Of a stretch of 64,000 bases of DNA, positions 27,274 to 35,965 are shown piece after piece; positions within the stretch are counted from its first letter, which is position 1; each line of letters starts with the position of its first letter. A program made the position numbers and the translations under genes. The notes beneath the pieces are model-generated. The model made no database searches. It was not told the DNA's origin and worked only from the letters and a program-made list of their open reading frames with translations. The DNA comes from CAKZLS01 sp963701445 (lineage in GTDB: Bacteria > Pseudomonadota > Alphaproteobacteria > Rhodospirillales > Defluviicoccaceae), in the NCBI GenBank assembly GCA_963701445.1, contig CAVPAM010000034.1:1-64000 (forward strand), in the 5' to 3' direction.

Positions 27274-27972
27274 ATGAGCGGTGGCTATCAGTTTCTCGAT
27301 ATTATTCTCTTCGCGCTCGTCGCGGCATTCCTGATTCTGCGTCTTCGCAGCGTCCTTGGCCGGAGGAACGGCCACGAGGGACCGACCAGCGATCCGTTCG
27401 ACAGCGCGTCGCGCCGGGAGAAAACCGACGAGAAGGTCGTCCGGCTTCCGGACCGATCCGAAAAACCGGCGGAGACCGGCCCGACGATCGACGAAGAAAC
27501 GGCGTCTCGCGAGGGAACCCCGCTGGAAGTCGGGTTGACCCAGATCCGGGTCGCCGATCCGAAATTCAACATCAACGAATTCCAGTCCGGATCCCGGATC
27601 GCCTTCGAGTTGATCCTTACGGCCTTCGCGGCCGGTGACACCGCGACCCTCAAGAACCTGCTGAGCCCGGAGGTTTTCGGGAATTTTTCGCAATCCATCC
27701 GCGAACGCGAGCAGGCTGGCGAGACCATGGAAACCACGTTGGTCGGCATCAAGTCGTCCGACGTCGTCGAGGCCTACATGGCCGGTCGCACCGCCCACAT
27801 CACCATCAAGTTCGTCACCCAGCAGATCAACGTGATGCGCGACAAGGATGGGGAGATCGTCGACGGCGATCTCAGCACCATCAACGACGTCATCGACTTC
27901 TGGACGTTCGCCCGCGACACGCGCAGTTCCGACCCCAACTGGATGCTGGTGGCGACCGGCAGTCTTGACTGA
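27274..27972 (+). CDS. Tim44/TimA family inner-membrane-associated protein
   Basis: This is the bacterial homologue of the mitochondrial import component Tim44, 232 residues. It begins with one transmembrane segment (residues 6-25, DIILFALVAAFLILRLRSVLG), followed by a charged linker to about residue 95. The NTF2-like Tim44 domain (FELILTAFAAGDTATLKNLLSPEVF to the C-terminus) comes next. The bacterial role is not firmly known; in Caulobacter, TimA associates with the inner membrane. The stop codon overlaps or nearly abuts mltA, and secB/fxsA lie just upstream in the opposite direction, an envelope-biogenesis neighbourhood. Confidence 0.88.
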   Translation: MSGGYQFLDIILFALVAAFLILRLRSVLGRRNGHEGPTSDPFDSASRREKTDEKVVRLPDRSEKPAETGPTIDEETASREGTPLEVGLTQIRVADPKFNINEFQSGSRIAFELILTAFAAGDTATLKNLLSPEVFGNFSQSIREREQAGETMETTLVGIKSSDVVEAYMAGRTAHITIKFVTQQINVMRDKDGEIVDGDLSTINDVIDFWTFARDTRSSDPNWMLVATGSLD

Positions 27973-28012
27973 CACGCTCATTGCCCCGGCTCCGGCGCCG
28001 GGGCCCAGCCAA

Positions 28013-29194
28013 TTGAAAAGCAAGACACGGCTGGCCACCGCTCCCTGGCGGATCACCATCACCGCTGTTCTTCTCCTCGTTCTCGCTCAGTGCGGGCCGC
28101 CGCCGCCATCCCGCTTGGTCTTGACCCCGACGGCCTTCGACGCCCTGGCCGATTGGCGCCGGGACGACCAGTCCGGCGCCCTGGCGGCGCTGCGAGAGAC
28201 GTGCGCCCGGTTCGACCGGCTCGAAAATGACCGGGGCGTTGGCCCGGAATCACTAGCGGGGACCATCGCCGACTGGCGCCCCATTTGCGCGGCCGCCAGC
28301 GACGTGGAAGATACCGCCGAGGCCGCCCGCCGTTTTTTCGAGGTCTGGTTCGACCCGTATCTCGCGGCCGACAACGACAACGCGGACGGCCTGTTCACCG
28401 GTTATTACGAGGCGGAACTCCATGGTTCGCGGACCCGGGAGGGACCGTACCAGACAGCGATCTATGCCCGCCCCACGGATATGGTGACCGCCGACCTCGG
28501 CGAGTTCCGCGAGGAGTGGAAGGGAAAGACACTCGTCGGCCGGGTCGTGGACGGCCGCCTGCGCCCGTTTCCCACGCGCTCGGATATCGAGGAGGGAGCC
28601 CTGAAGGACGAAAACCTGGAGATCTTGTGGGTCGACAGTGCCATCGACGCGTTCTTCCTGCATATCCAGGGTTCCGGGCGCGTGACGATGAATGACGGGG
28701 GAAGTGTCCGGCTCGGTTACGCCGCGCAGAATGGCCACTCGTATGTCGCGATCGGCCGGGAGCTCATCGAGCGGGGGGCGATTTCCCGCGACGAGATGTC
28801 GATGCAGGCGATCCGCTCGTGGCTTTCCGCCAATCCCCAGGAAGCGCCGAAACTGATGGCCAGCAATCCGTCGTTTATCTTTTTCCGCGAACTCACGGGT
28901 CCCGGACCCATCGGCGCGCAAGGCGTTCCTCTCACACCCGGCCGGAGCCTGGCGGTGGACCGCAAGTTCATTCCCCTGGGCATCCCCGTGTGGCTCGACA
29001 CCACCGAACCGCTGTCGCCGGACACTCCGTTGCGGAGGCTCGTCGTGGCCCAGGATACCGGCGGCGCCATAAAAGGCCCGGTCCGCGGGGACCTCTTCTG
29101 GGGTTTCGGCGAGGAGGCGGCGAGCAAGGCCGGTCAAATGAAGCAGACGGGGCGTTACTATCTTCTTTTGCCAAAGGCCGTATCCCGGAATTGA
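28013..29194 (+). CDS. mltA: Membrane-bound lytic murein transglycosylase A
   Basis: MltA cleaves peptidoglycan between N-acetylmuramic acid and N-acetylglucosamine, forming 1,6-anhydro ends. The TTG at 28013 gives a neat lipoprotein signal: KSKTR, a hydrophobic run, then LAQC. An in-frame TTG at 27965, overlapping the Tim44 stop, is the alternative start. The MltA domain (LFTGYYEAELHGSRTR) is followed by the 3D domain, whose three Asp residues include VAQDTGGAIKGPVRGD, with the catalytic Asp there and a final GRYYLLLPK. The ~393-residue size fits. In related genomes smr often follows; here lutABC intervene. Confidence 0.9.
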   Translation: MKSKTRLATAPWRITITAVLLLVLAQCGPPPPSRLVLTPTAFDALADWRRDDQSGALAALRETCARFDRLENDRGVGPESLAGTIADWRPICAAASDVEDTAEAARRFFEVWFDPYLAADNDNADGLFTGYYEAELHGSRTREGPYQTAIYARPTDMVTADLGEFREEWKGKTLVGRVVDGRLRPFPTRSDIEEGALKDENLEILWVDSAIDAFFLHIQGSGRVTMNDGGSVRLGYAAQNGHSYVAIGRELIERGAISRDEMSMQAIRSWLSANPQEAPKLMASNPSFIFFRELTGPGPIGAQGVPLTPGRSLAVDRKFIPLGIPVWLDTTEPLSPDTPLRRLVVAQDTGGAIKGPVRGDLFWGFGEEAASKAGQMKQTGRYYLLLPKAVSRN

Positions 29195-29272
29195 GGACGG
29201 CGCGCGCGCCGGAACGCCGCATCCGCTCCTCCATGGCTTGCGCTCGCGTCGGGAAATCCTCATTCTGTAATC

Positions 29273-30049
29273 ATGACTGTTTCCCGTCCGAAAGTCGGCC
29301 TTTTCGTCACCTGTCTGGTGGATCTCACGCGCCCCGCCGTGGGGTTCGCGGCGGTGAAACTGCTCGAGGACGCGGGCTGCGAGGTCTCCGTTCCGGTCGC
29401 CCAGACCTGCTGCGGACAGCCGGCCTACAATTCGGGCGACTCGAAGGACGCCGCCGCCATTGCCCGGACGGTCATCGACGCCTTCGCTGGCTTCGATTTC
29501 GTCGTGCTTCCGTCCGGGTCCTGCGCCGGTACGATCAAGGTCCATTACCCGGAACTCTTCGCCGGCGATCCGGCCATGCTGGAGCGGGCGACGGCGCTCG
29601 CGGCCCGGACGTTCGAGCTGACCACGTTCCTGACCGACGTCATGAAAATCGATGGGATTTCCGGGGAGTACGAGGGGGTTGCGGCGTACCACGACTCATG
29701 CTCGGGATTGCGCGAGTTGGGTATCAGGAACCAGCCGCGACGATTGCTTTCCGGCATCCGGGGCCTCGGCATTCAGGAAATGGAGACGGCGGAGAGTTGC
29801 TGCGGGTTCGGCGGCCTTTTCTGTGTCAAATATCCCGATATCTCGGAAAAGATGGTGGATGCCAAGGCCGACGACATCCAATCCACGGGCGCCGACACGC
29901 TGCTCGGCGGCGACCTCGGCTGCCTGATGAACATGGCTGGCCGCCTGCGGCGCCGAGGATCGGAAATCAAGGTGCGCCATGTGGCGGAAGTGCTGGCCGG
30001 AATGACGGACGAGGCACCGCCGATCGGCCAATCCAAACCGAGGTCATGA
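29273..30049 (+). CDS. lutA: LutA-type (Fe-S)-binding protein, lactate oxidation
   Basis: This is the LutA (LldE) subunit of the LutABC iron-sulfur complex, which oxidises L-lactate to pyruvate. The 258-residue product has two CCG domains: QTCCGQPAYNSGD near residue 45 and ESCCGFGGLFCVK near residue 170, the Cys-rich motifs that bind a cluster. FVTCLVDLTRPAVGFAAVKLLE is the usual N-terminus. No signal peptide is visible, so it is cytoplasmic or membrane-peripheral. It is first of three genes, followed after 27 bases by lutB. The mltA-lutA gap (78 bases) may hold the promoter. Confidence 0.9.
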   Translation: MTVSRPKVGLFVTCLVDLTRPAVGFAAVKLLEDAGCEVSVPVAQTCCGQPAYNSGDSKDAAAIARTVIDAFAGFDFVVLPSGSCAGTIKVHYPELFAGDPAMLERATALAARTFELTTFLTDVMKIDGISGEYEGVAAYHDSCSGLRELGIRNQPRRLLSGIRGLGIQEMETAESCCGFGGLFCVKYPDISEKMVDAKADDIQSTGADTLLGGDLGCLMNMAGRLRRRGSEIKVRHVAEVLAGMTDEAPPIGQSKPRS

Positions 30050-30076
30050 CCGCCGGGGCCGGCGCGAGGAAACACC

Positions 30077-31501
30077 ATGGAATCGACAGCGCACAGTTTT
30101 GTCCATAACGCCCGAGTGGCCATCGACGACGCGACGCTCCAGGAAACCCTGGCGCGGTTCAGCAAGGGCTTTTCCGGCAAGCGCGCGCTGGCGGCCGAAC
30201 GGTTGCCGGAATTCGAGGAACTTCGCGACGCCGCCAGGGACATCAAGACCGAGGTCCTCGAAAACCTCGATGCCTACCTGGAACATTTCGAGCGGAAGGT
30301 CGTGGAAAACGGCGGCCAGGTCCACTGGTGCGCGGACGCGGAAGAGGCCCGCCAAACGGTCCTGAAGATCTGCCGGGACGCGGACGCGCGGACCGTGACC
30401 AAGGCGAAATCCATGATCGGCGAGGAAATCGGCATCAACGACTTCCTGGAGGCGCACGGTGTCCGCCCCGTGGAAACGGACCTCGGCGAATACATCATCC
30501 AGTTACGCCATGAACCACCGAGCCACATCATCGCTCCCGCCGTGCACCTGACCAAGGAACAGGTTGCCGACGCCTTTCGCGAACATCACACGCAGTTTCC
30601 GGCCGATCGCTCCCTCCAGGAACCGACGGTCATGCTCGAGGAAGCCCGGGTCGTGCTCCGCGACGAGTTTCTCGCGGCCGACGTGGGGATTACCGGCGCC
30701 AACATGCTGATCGCGGAAACCGGCTCCATCGCCCTGGTGACCAACGAGGGAAACGCGGATCTGACCCAGACCCTGCCGAACGTTCAGATCGTCATCGCCA
30801 GCATCGAGAAAGTGGTGCCGACCCTCGAAGACGCGACAACGATCCTGCGCGTGCTGGCGCGTTCGGCGACGGGTCAGGAGATGTCGGTCTACACGACCTT
30901 TACCACCGGCCCCCGCCGCCCCGGCGACCTCGACGGGCCGGAAGCGTTTCATGTCCTGCTTCTGGACAATGGCCGGACGAAGATGCTGGGCGGCGACTTT
31001 CACGACATGTTGAAGTGTATCCGCTGCGGTGCCTGCATCAATCATTGCCCGGTGTACTCGGCCATCGGCGGTCATGCCTACGGTTGGGTGTACTCGGGTC
31101 CCATGGGCGCGGTCCTGATCCCGAACCTGATCGGCGACGAGGAAGCGGGCCACTTGCCCAACGCGTCTACCCTGTGCGGCCGCTGCGAAGAAGTTTGCCC
31201 GATGCGGATCCCCTTGCCGCGCATGCTCCGCAAGCTCCGCGAGCGGCAGTTCGAGCAGGGAACGACACCCACGGCCATGCGCTCCGGGCTCCGGATCTGG
31301 GCATTTCTAGCCCTCCGGCCCGGCCTCTACCAGCTGGCGACCCGGCTCGGTGTCGCCGCCATGGGCGCGCTGGGTCGGAGGACCGGACACTTTCGCACGT
31401 TCCCGTTGGCGGGTGGCTGGACCGCGAGCCGCGACCTCCCCGCCCCGCAAGGTCGGACCTTTCAGCAGTTATGGTCGGCGCGGGGGGGCCGAAGGCGGTG
31501 A
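30077..31501 (+). CDS. lutB: LutB-type iron-sulfur protein, lactate oxidation
   Basis: This is the LutB (YkgF) subunit. The N-terminal ~300 residues are the DUF162/LUD domain (EEIGINDFLEAHGV, GITGANMLIAETGSI). They are followed by two [4Fe-4S] motifs, CIRCGACINHCP and CGRCEEVCP, and a C-terminal helical extension. The 474-residue length matches the family. The GTGA at its end overlaps the lutC GTG start by four bases, so translation is coupled. Together with lutA and lutC it should pass electrons from lactate to the quinone pool; direct acceptors are not known from sequence. Confidence 0.92.
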   Translation: MESTAHSFVHNARVAIDDATLQETLARFSKGFSGKRALAAERLPEFEELRDAARDIKTEVLENLDAYLEHFERKVVENGGQVHWCADAEEARQTVLKICRDADARTVTKAKSMIGEEIGINDFLEAHGVRPVETDLGEYIIQLRHEPPSHIIAPAVHLTKEQVADAFREHHTQFPADRSLQEPTVMLEEARVVLRDEFLAADVGITGANMLIAETGSIALVTNEGNADLTQTLPNVQIVIASIEKVVPTLEDATTILRVLARSATGQEMSVYTTFTTGPRRPGDLDGPEAFHVLLLDNGRTKMLGGDFHDMLKCIRCGACINHCPVYSAIGGHAYGWVYSGPMGAVLIPNLIGDEEAGHLPNASTLCGRCEEVCPMRIPLPRMLRKLRERQFEQGTTPTAMRSGLRIWAFLALRPGLYQLATRLGVAAMGALGRRTGHFRTFPLAGGWTASRDLPAPQGRTFQQLWSARGGRRR

Positions 31502-32175
31502 GCGGTTCCCGCGAACGTGTCCTGTCCGGCATTCGCCAGGCACTGGCCGGGCGATCCGGGTCCGGAGAAGGCAAGGTGAAATCGGAGGCTCGTCTCGCCC
31601 ATCCGGCGCCGAACATCGTGCCCGCGCGCGGCCGCCTCGACAGGGGGCCCCAGGTCGAGCTGTTCGTCGCAGAGGCGGAGCGCGTCAATGCGACCACCGA
31701 GCGGCTCGAGCGATGGGAGGATGCTCCGGCGGCGATCGCCCGCTACCTGAAATCGGCCAACCTGCCCACCGCGTTGCGCGTGGCGACGGACCCGTCGTTG
31801 AGCCGGATCGACTGGTCGCGGGAACCGCTGTTGAGCGTGGCGACCGGCGCCGCCGAAGCCAGCGACAAGGTCAGCGTCACCGGCGCCTTCGGAGGCGTGG
31901 CCGAGACGGGAACCGTTGTCATGCTCTCCGGCCCGGAGCATCCGACCACGCTCAACTTTCTGCCGGACATCCATGTCGCCGTCTTCGCGGCGGACCGGAT
32001 TGTCGGAACCTACGAAGAGATCTGGGCGCGCCTTCGCGAGACTCTCGGTCCCGGCCGCATGCCTCGCGTCATCAACTGGATTACCGGGCCGTCGCGCACG
32101 GCCGACATCGAGCAGACGCTGTTGTTGGGAGCTCACGGTCCCCTCCGGCTCCACATTTTGATCGTCGATGACTAA
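31498..32175 (+). CDS. lutC: LutC-type LUD-domain protein, lactate oxidation
   Basis: LutC (YkgG) is the third subunit of the lactate-oxidation complex and consists mainly of a LUD domain. The product is about 225 residues from GTG at 31498, which overlaps the lutB stop. An ATG at 31471, nine codons earlier in the same frame, is the alternative. GSRERVLSGIRQAL is the normal N-terminus. The conserved core GAFGGVAETGTVVMLSGPEHPTT and the C-terminal GPSRTADIEQTLLLGAHGP are clear. Its last eight bases overlap the start of smr, so smr is read from the lut transcript even though it has a different role. Confidence 0.9.
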   Translation: MSGSRERVLSGIRQALAGRSGSGEGKVKSEARLAHPAPNIVPARGRLDRGPQVELFVAEAERVNATTERLERWEDAPAAIARYLKSANLPTALRVATDPSLSRIDWSREPLLSVATGAAEASDKVSVTGAFGGVAETGTVVMLSGPEHPTTLNFLPDIHVAVFAADRIVGTYEEIWARLRETLGPGRMPRVINWITGPSRTADIEQTLLLGAHGPLRLHILIVDD

Positions 32176-32755
32176 GGGCCGTAAATCCGAACAAGAGGGC
32201 GACCCGGACGAGGAGCTGTGGCGGCGCGCCACGGCGGCGGTGAAACCGCTGCGAACGCGCGGCAAGACGCCGACGGTTTCGGAAGCGCCCGAGCCAACCA
32301 GACCGGCGGCTCCGCGTACGCCGCCGCCGCCGGCTGGCGAAAAGGTCGCTCCGCCGGCGGTCCGGACCAGACCGCCCTCCGAGCCGGAACGGACGCATGG
32401 TGTCGCGGCCGGGCTCGACAAGCGAACGATGGCCAGGCTCCGCCGGGGCCAGATCCCGATCGAGGCCGAAATCGATCTCCACGGCAGCACCCAGGACCAG
32501 GCTCATCGCGCGCTGGAGGCCTTTCTTGCCCATTCGATCGCCGCGGGCCGTCGATGCGTGCTGGTGATTACGGGAAAAGGCCTGCGCGCCGACGGGAGCG
32601 GCGGCGTTCTTCGCAACGCCGTGCCACGGTGGATGAACGAACCGCCGAACCGGGACCGGATCCTGGCGTTTTCACACGCGACGCCGGCCGATGGCGGCGA
32701 GGGGGCGCTGTATGTCCTGCTCCGCCGGGCACGGCCCCGCCCCAGCCGGACCTGA
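32168..32755 (+). CDS. Smr/MutS2-domain protein
   Basis: This 195-residue protein contains a C-terminal Smr domain (residues ~95-190: IDLHGSTQDQAHRALEAFL, then VITGKGLRADGSGGVLRNAVP). The fold is found alone or at the end of MutS2 and has nuclease activity in some members. The N-terminal ~90 residues are Pro/Arg-rich and low in complexity. The ATG at 32168 overlaps the lutC stop. Stand-alone Smr proteins next to mltA and Tim44 are common in Alphaproteobacteria. The substrate here is unknown; the related E. coli SmrA/SmrB cleave nucleic acids, SmrB at collided ribosomes. It converges with hslU. Confidence 0.88.
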   Translation: MTKGRKSEQEGDPDEELWRRATAAVKPLRTRGKTPTVSEAPEPTRPAAPRTPPPPAGEKVAPPAVRTRPPSEPERTHGVAAGLDKRTMARLRRGQIPIEAEIDLHGSTQDQAHRALEAFLAHSIAAGRRCVLVITGKGLRADGSGGVLRNAVPRWMNEPPNRDRILAFSHATPADGGEGALYVLLRRARPRPSRT

Positions 32756-32797
32756 GAATGGGCAAACGCGTGGCGGTCACCGGCCCCGTAGCGGGCC

Positions 32798-34111
32798 TCA
32801 GAGAATGAACTTGGTCAGATCGGCGTTCTTCGCGAGGGCACCCACCGTGCTCCGCACCATCGCGGCGTCGATGGTCACGGCGTCGCCCGAGCGTTCCGAC
32901 GCGTTGAAGCTGATGTCTTCCACCAGCTTTTCCAGGACCGTCTGAAGGCGCCGGGCACCGATGTTCTCGACACCGTGATTGATTTCCTCGGCGATGGTGG
33001 CGATTTCCTGGATGGCGTCTTCGGTGAAGGTGAGCGATACATCCTCGACGCCCATCAGGGCCGTGTACTGCTTGATCAGGCTCGCTTCCGGCTCGGTGAG
33101 GATGCGGACGAAATCTTCGCGTGTCAGGGCTTTTAACTCCACGCGGTTGGGAAGGCGCCCCTGTAGCTCCGGCAGCATGTCGGAGGGCTTGGCGATATGA
33201 AACGCCCCCGACGCGATGAACAGGATATGATCGGTTTTCACCGATCCCCGTTTCGTGGGCACCATGGTTCCCTCGATTAGCGGCAGCAGATCCCTCTGCA
33301 CGCCCTCGCGGCTGACGTCGGCGCCCTGCCGCTCGGATCTGGCCGTGATCTTGTCGATCTCGTCCAGAAAGACGATTCCATTGTTCTCCACCGCGTCGAT
33401 GGCTTCCTTGACGACCTTGTCCTCGTCGAGAAGCTTGTCGGCCTCCTGATCGATCAGAACCTCGTACAACTCGGCGACGGTCATTTTCTTCGGCTTTGAT
33501 GGCGCGCCGCCGAAAGCCTTGCCCAGCATCTCGCCGATGTTCAGCATGCCCATCTGCGCGCCGGGAACGCCCGGGATATCGAAGGTGGGCAGTTGCTGAC
33601 CGCCGCTGTCCGAAACCTGGATCTCCACTTCCCGGTCGGCGAGTTCGCCGTTCCGCAACATCTTGCGGAATTTTTCCCGAGTCTCCGGTTGAGCCCGCTC
33701 CCCGACGAGGGCGGTGATCACCAGGTCCTCGGCAGCCAACTCGGCTTTTGCGACCACCTGTTTGCGCAGGCGCTCTCGCGTCATGTGAACGGCGATTTCC
33801 ACCAGATCGCGGATGATCTGTTCCACGTCGCGTCCCACGTAGCCGATTTCAGTGAACTTGGTCGCCTCCACCTTGAGGAACGGCGCCTGGGCAAGGTTGG
33901 CGAGCCGCCGCGCGATCTCGGTCTTGCCCACGCCGGTGGGGCCGATCATCAGGATATTCTTCGGCAGAACCTCCTGGCGCATCTCCTCGTCCAACTGCTG
34001 GCGCCGCCAGCGATTGCGCAAGGCGATCGCCACGGCCCGCTTGGCGTCGTTTTGACCGACGATGTATCGGTCCAGTTCGGAGACGATCTCGCGCGGCGTA
34101 AAACTGGTCAT
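32798..34111 (-). CDS. hslU: ATP-dependent protease ATPase subunit HslU
   Basis: HslU (ClpY) is the AAA+ unfoldase of the HslUV proteasome-like protease. The 437-residue product has the N-terminal TPREIVSELDRYIVGQ signature, Walker A GPTGVGKTEIAR and Walker B IVFLDEIDKI. It also has the I domain (residues ~110-240, somewhat short) and the C-terminal sensor 2 region. The C-terminal residues ending KFIL match the tail that inserts into HslV. The start overlaps the hslV stop by four bases. The two genes form a minus-strand unit divergent from hisB. Confidence 0.96.
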   Translation of the reverse strand: MTSFTPREIVSELDRYIVGQNDAKRAVAIALRNRWRRQQLDEEMRQEVLPKNILMIGPTGVGKTEIARRLANLAQAPFLKVEATKFTEIGYVGRDVEQIIRDLVEIAVHMTRERLRKQVVAKAELAAEDLVITALVGERAQPETREKFRKMLRNGELADREVEIQVSDSGGQQLPTFDIPGVPGAQMGMLNIGEMLGKAFGGAPSKPKKMTVAELYEVLIDQEADKLLDEDKVVKEAIDAVENNGIVFLDEIDKITARSERQGADVSREGVQRDLLPLIEGTMVPTKRGSVKTDHILFIASGAFHIAKPSDMLPELQGRLPNRVELKALTREDFVRILTEPEASLIKQYTALMGVEDVSLTFTEDAIQEIATIAEEINHGVENIGARRLQTVLEKLVEDISFNASERSGDAVTIDAAMVRSTVGALAKNADLTKFIL

Positions 34112-34656
34112 AGGGTCTCGATCACGATCTTGGAGTTGGTGTAAACGCAGATGTCCGACGCGACCGCCATCGCGCGGCGGGCGATGGCTTCGGCATCCAT
34201 GTCATCGCGGTCGATCAGCGCGCGCGCGGCCGCCAGCGCGTAATTCCCCCCGGAGCCGATGCCGATCAGTCCGTCTTCGGGCTCGAGCACGTCGCCCGTT
34301 CCGGTGAGCACCAGCGAAACCGACTTATCGGCCACGGCCATCATCGCCTCCAGGCGCCTCAGGTAGCGGTCCGTCCGCCAGTCCTTGGCCAGCTCCACGC
34401 ACGCCCGCACCAACTGGGTCGGATACTGTTCCAGTTTCCCCTCGAGACGTTCGAACAGGGTGAAGGCGTCCGCTGTCGCGCCGGCGAAACCGGCGATCAC
34501 CGATCCGTCGCCGAGGCGCCTCACCTTGGTGGCGTTGGACTTGATGATGGTGCTTCCCAGGCTCACCTGGCCATCGCCGGCGACGACGACCCGGCCGCCC
34601 TTGCGCACGGCAAGGATAGTGGTTCCGTGCCAATTCTGCCCGTTCTGTTCCGCCAT
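34108..34656 (-). CDS. hslV: ATP-dependent protease peptidase subunit HslV
   Basis: HslV (ClpQ) is the proteolytic chamber of HslUV, an N-terminal Thr hydrolase. The ATG at 34656, preceded by TGGGA, gives MAEQNGQNWHGTTILAVRK. Removal of the first 11 residues at HG/TT exposes the catalytic Thr, so the propeptide is slightly longer than usual. The body (VVVAGDGQVSLGSTIIKSNA, GVCxD-region equivalents) is complete, at 182 residues. Another ATG at 34668 has no ribosome site. It is transcribed with hslU and diverges from hisB across a 240-base gap that should contain both promoters, perhaps with heat-shock control. Confidence 0.95.
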   Translation of the reverse strand: MAEQNGQNWHGTTILAVRKGGRVVVAGDGQVSLGSTIIKSNATKVRRLGDGSVIAGFAGATADAFTLFERLEGKLEQYPTQLVRACVELAKDWRTDRYLRRLEAMMAVADKSVSLVLTGTGDVLEPEDGLIGIGSGGNYALAAARALIDRDDMDAEAIARRAMAVASDICVYTNSKIVIETL

Positions 34657-34897
34657 GGTTCCCAGCATTCTGGAGGGATGAACAGGGCGCGGCAACGCCC
34701 CCGATGGTCCTGTCCTGGCCAGGATTTATGCGCGTTACCGGGTCCGGTCAAGGGCGCCACCGGCATGTTTTCCCGGGAAAGGCCCGGTTCGCGGCGCCCG
34801 ACCCGGTCCGCCGGAACGGCCGGAAACCGTCGCAAGCGGATGGCGGTTTTTCTCCGACCCTGTTAAAAGCGTGCGAAACTATTGAAGGGGCACGACA

Positions 34898-35497
34898 ATG
34901 CGTGCAGCGACGGTGGAGCGCAAAACCTCTGAAACCTCGGTCACGGCCTCGGTCAATCTCGATGGCACCGGCCAGTACGAAGTGTCCACGGGCGTCGGTT
35001 TTCTCGATCACATGCTGGAGCAACTGGCCCGGCACAGCCTAATCGACCTGACCGTCGCGGCGAAGGGCGATCTGCACATCGACCCCCATCACACAACCGA
35101 GGATACGGGTATCACCATCGGCCAGGCCGTTTCCGAGGCACTGGCCGACCGGCGCGGGATCCGGCGGTTCGGAACCGCCCTCTCGGCCATGGACGAAACC
35201 CTCTCGCGCGTGGTCGTCGATGCCTCCAATCGTCCCTATCTGATCTGGAAGGTTCGCTTCGGGCAGGATCGCCTGGGCGGGCTCGATACCGAGCTGGTGA
35301 AGGAGTGGTTCCAGGCCTTCGCTCAGAACGCCGGCATCACCCTGCATGTGGAAAACCTGTACGGTGAAAACAGTCATCACATCTGCGAGTCGTGCTACAA
35401 GGGATTGGCCCGGGCGCTCCGCGAGGCGATCGAGATCGATCCGCGCAAGGCCACCGATGTACCGTCCACCAAGGGCGTTCTCGGAGGATCCTTGTAG
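34898..35497 (+). CDS. hisB: Imidazoleglycerol-phosphate dehydratase
   Basis: HisB dehydrates imidazoleglycerol phosphate to imidazoleacetol phosphate, the sixth histidine step. The 199-residue product is the monofunctional type without the phosphatase domain. Metal-binding motifs DPHHTTEDTGI near residue 65 and SHHICESCYKGLARALREA near residue 165 are clear, as is the N-terminal VGFLDHMLEQLARH. The ATG at 34898 follows AGGGGCACGACA. It opens the his cluster hisB-(DUF2628)-hisH-hisA-hisF-hisE, and the hslVU operon lies divergently upstream. Confidence 0.95.
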   Translation: MRAATVERKTSETSVTASVNLDGTGQYEVSTGVGFLDHMLEQLARHSLIDLTVAAKGDLHIDPHHTTEDTGITIGQAVSEALADRRGIRRFGTALSAMDETLSRVVVDASNRPYLIWKVRFGQDRLGGLDTELVKEWFQAFAQNAGITLHVENLYGENSHHICESCYKGLARALREAIEIDPRKATDVPSTKGVLGGSL

Positions 35498-35575
35498 CCT
35501 GACGGGGCATGACCGCGACGAGGGGTCCGATCGCGAAGTCTTCCGTTACGTGCCGCGAAGTTGAAACGAGACGTC

Positions 35576-35965
35576 ATGCGTGTCTACACCGTTCATATGC
35601 GCCGCTATGCCCTGGATCCCGATCGTGACGTCGTCATGGTCAAGGAGGGGTTCTGTTGGCCGGCTTTCTTTTTCTCGATTTTCTGGGCGCTGTGGTGCCG
35701 ATTGTGGTGGGTGGCGCTGGGGCTATTCTCGGCAAACGCGGCGCTCAGCGCCGTGCTGACTTTTTCCGGCATCGATCCCGTGAGCGAGGCGGCCATATCC
35801 GTCGGCCTCGCCACCCTGATCGGCCTTCTGGGAAATGATCTCAAGCGCTGGACCTTGAAGCGCCGGGGCTTCGACGAGGTCGCCGTCGTGGCGGCGAGCG
35901 ACGTGGAAGCCGCCGAACTGCGTTTCTTCGATCTTCATCCCGGGTTGGCGTCGGAGCTTCGATGA
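35576..35965 (+). CDS. DUF2628 family membrane protein
   Basis: This is a 129-residue protein of the DUF2628 family. It begins with a short soluble start (MRVYTVHMRRYALDPDRDVVMVKEGF) and then two hydrophobic segments (residues ~33-60 and ~68-90). These include the aromatic WPAFFFSIFWALWCRLWW stretch that marks the family. The C-terminal 35 residues are soluble and acidic. The ATG at 35576 is chosen over one at 35561 because the family starts there. It lies inside the his cluster between hisB and hisH, and its stop overlaps the hisH start by 4 bases. A gene of this type at this place is common in Rhodospirillales, but its role is unknown. Confidence 0.85.
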   Translation: MRVYTVHMRRYALDPDRDVVMVKEGFCWPAFFFSIFWALWCRLWWVALGLFSANAALSAVLTFSGIDPVSEAAISVGLATLIGLLGNDLKRWTLKRRGFDEVAVVAASDVEAAELRFFDLHPGLASELR

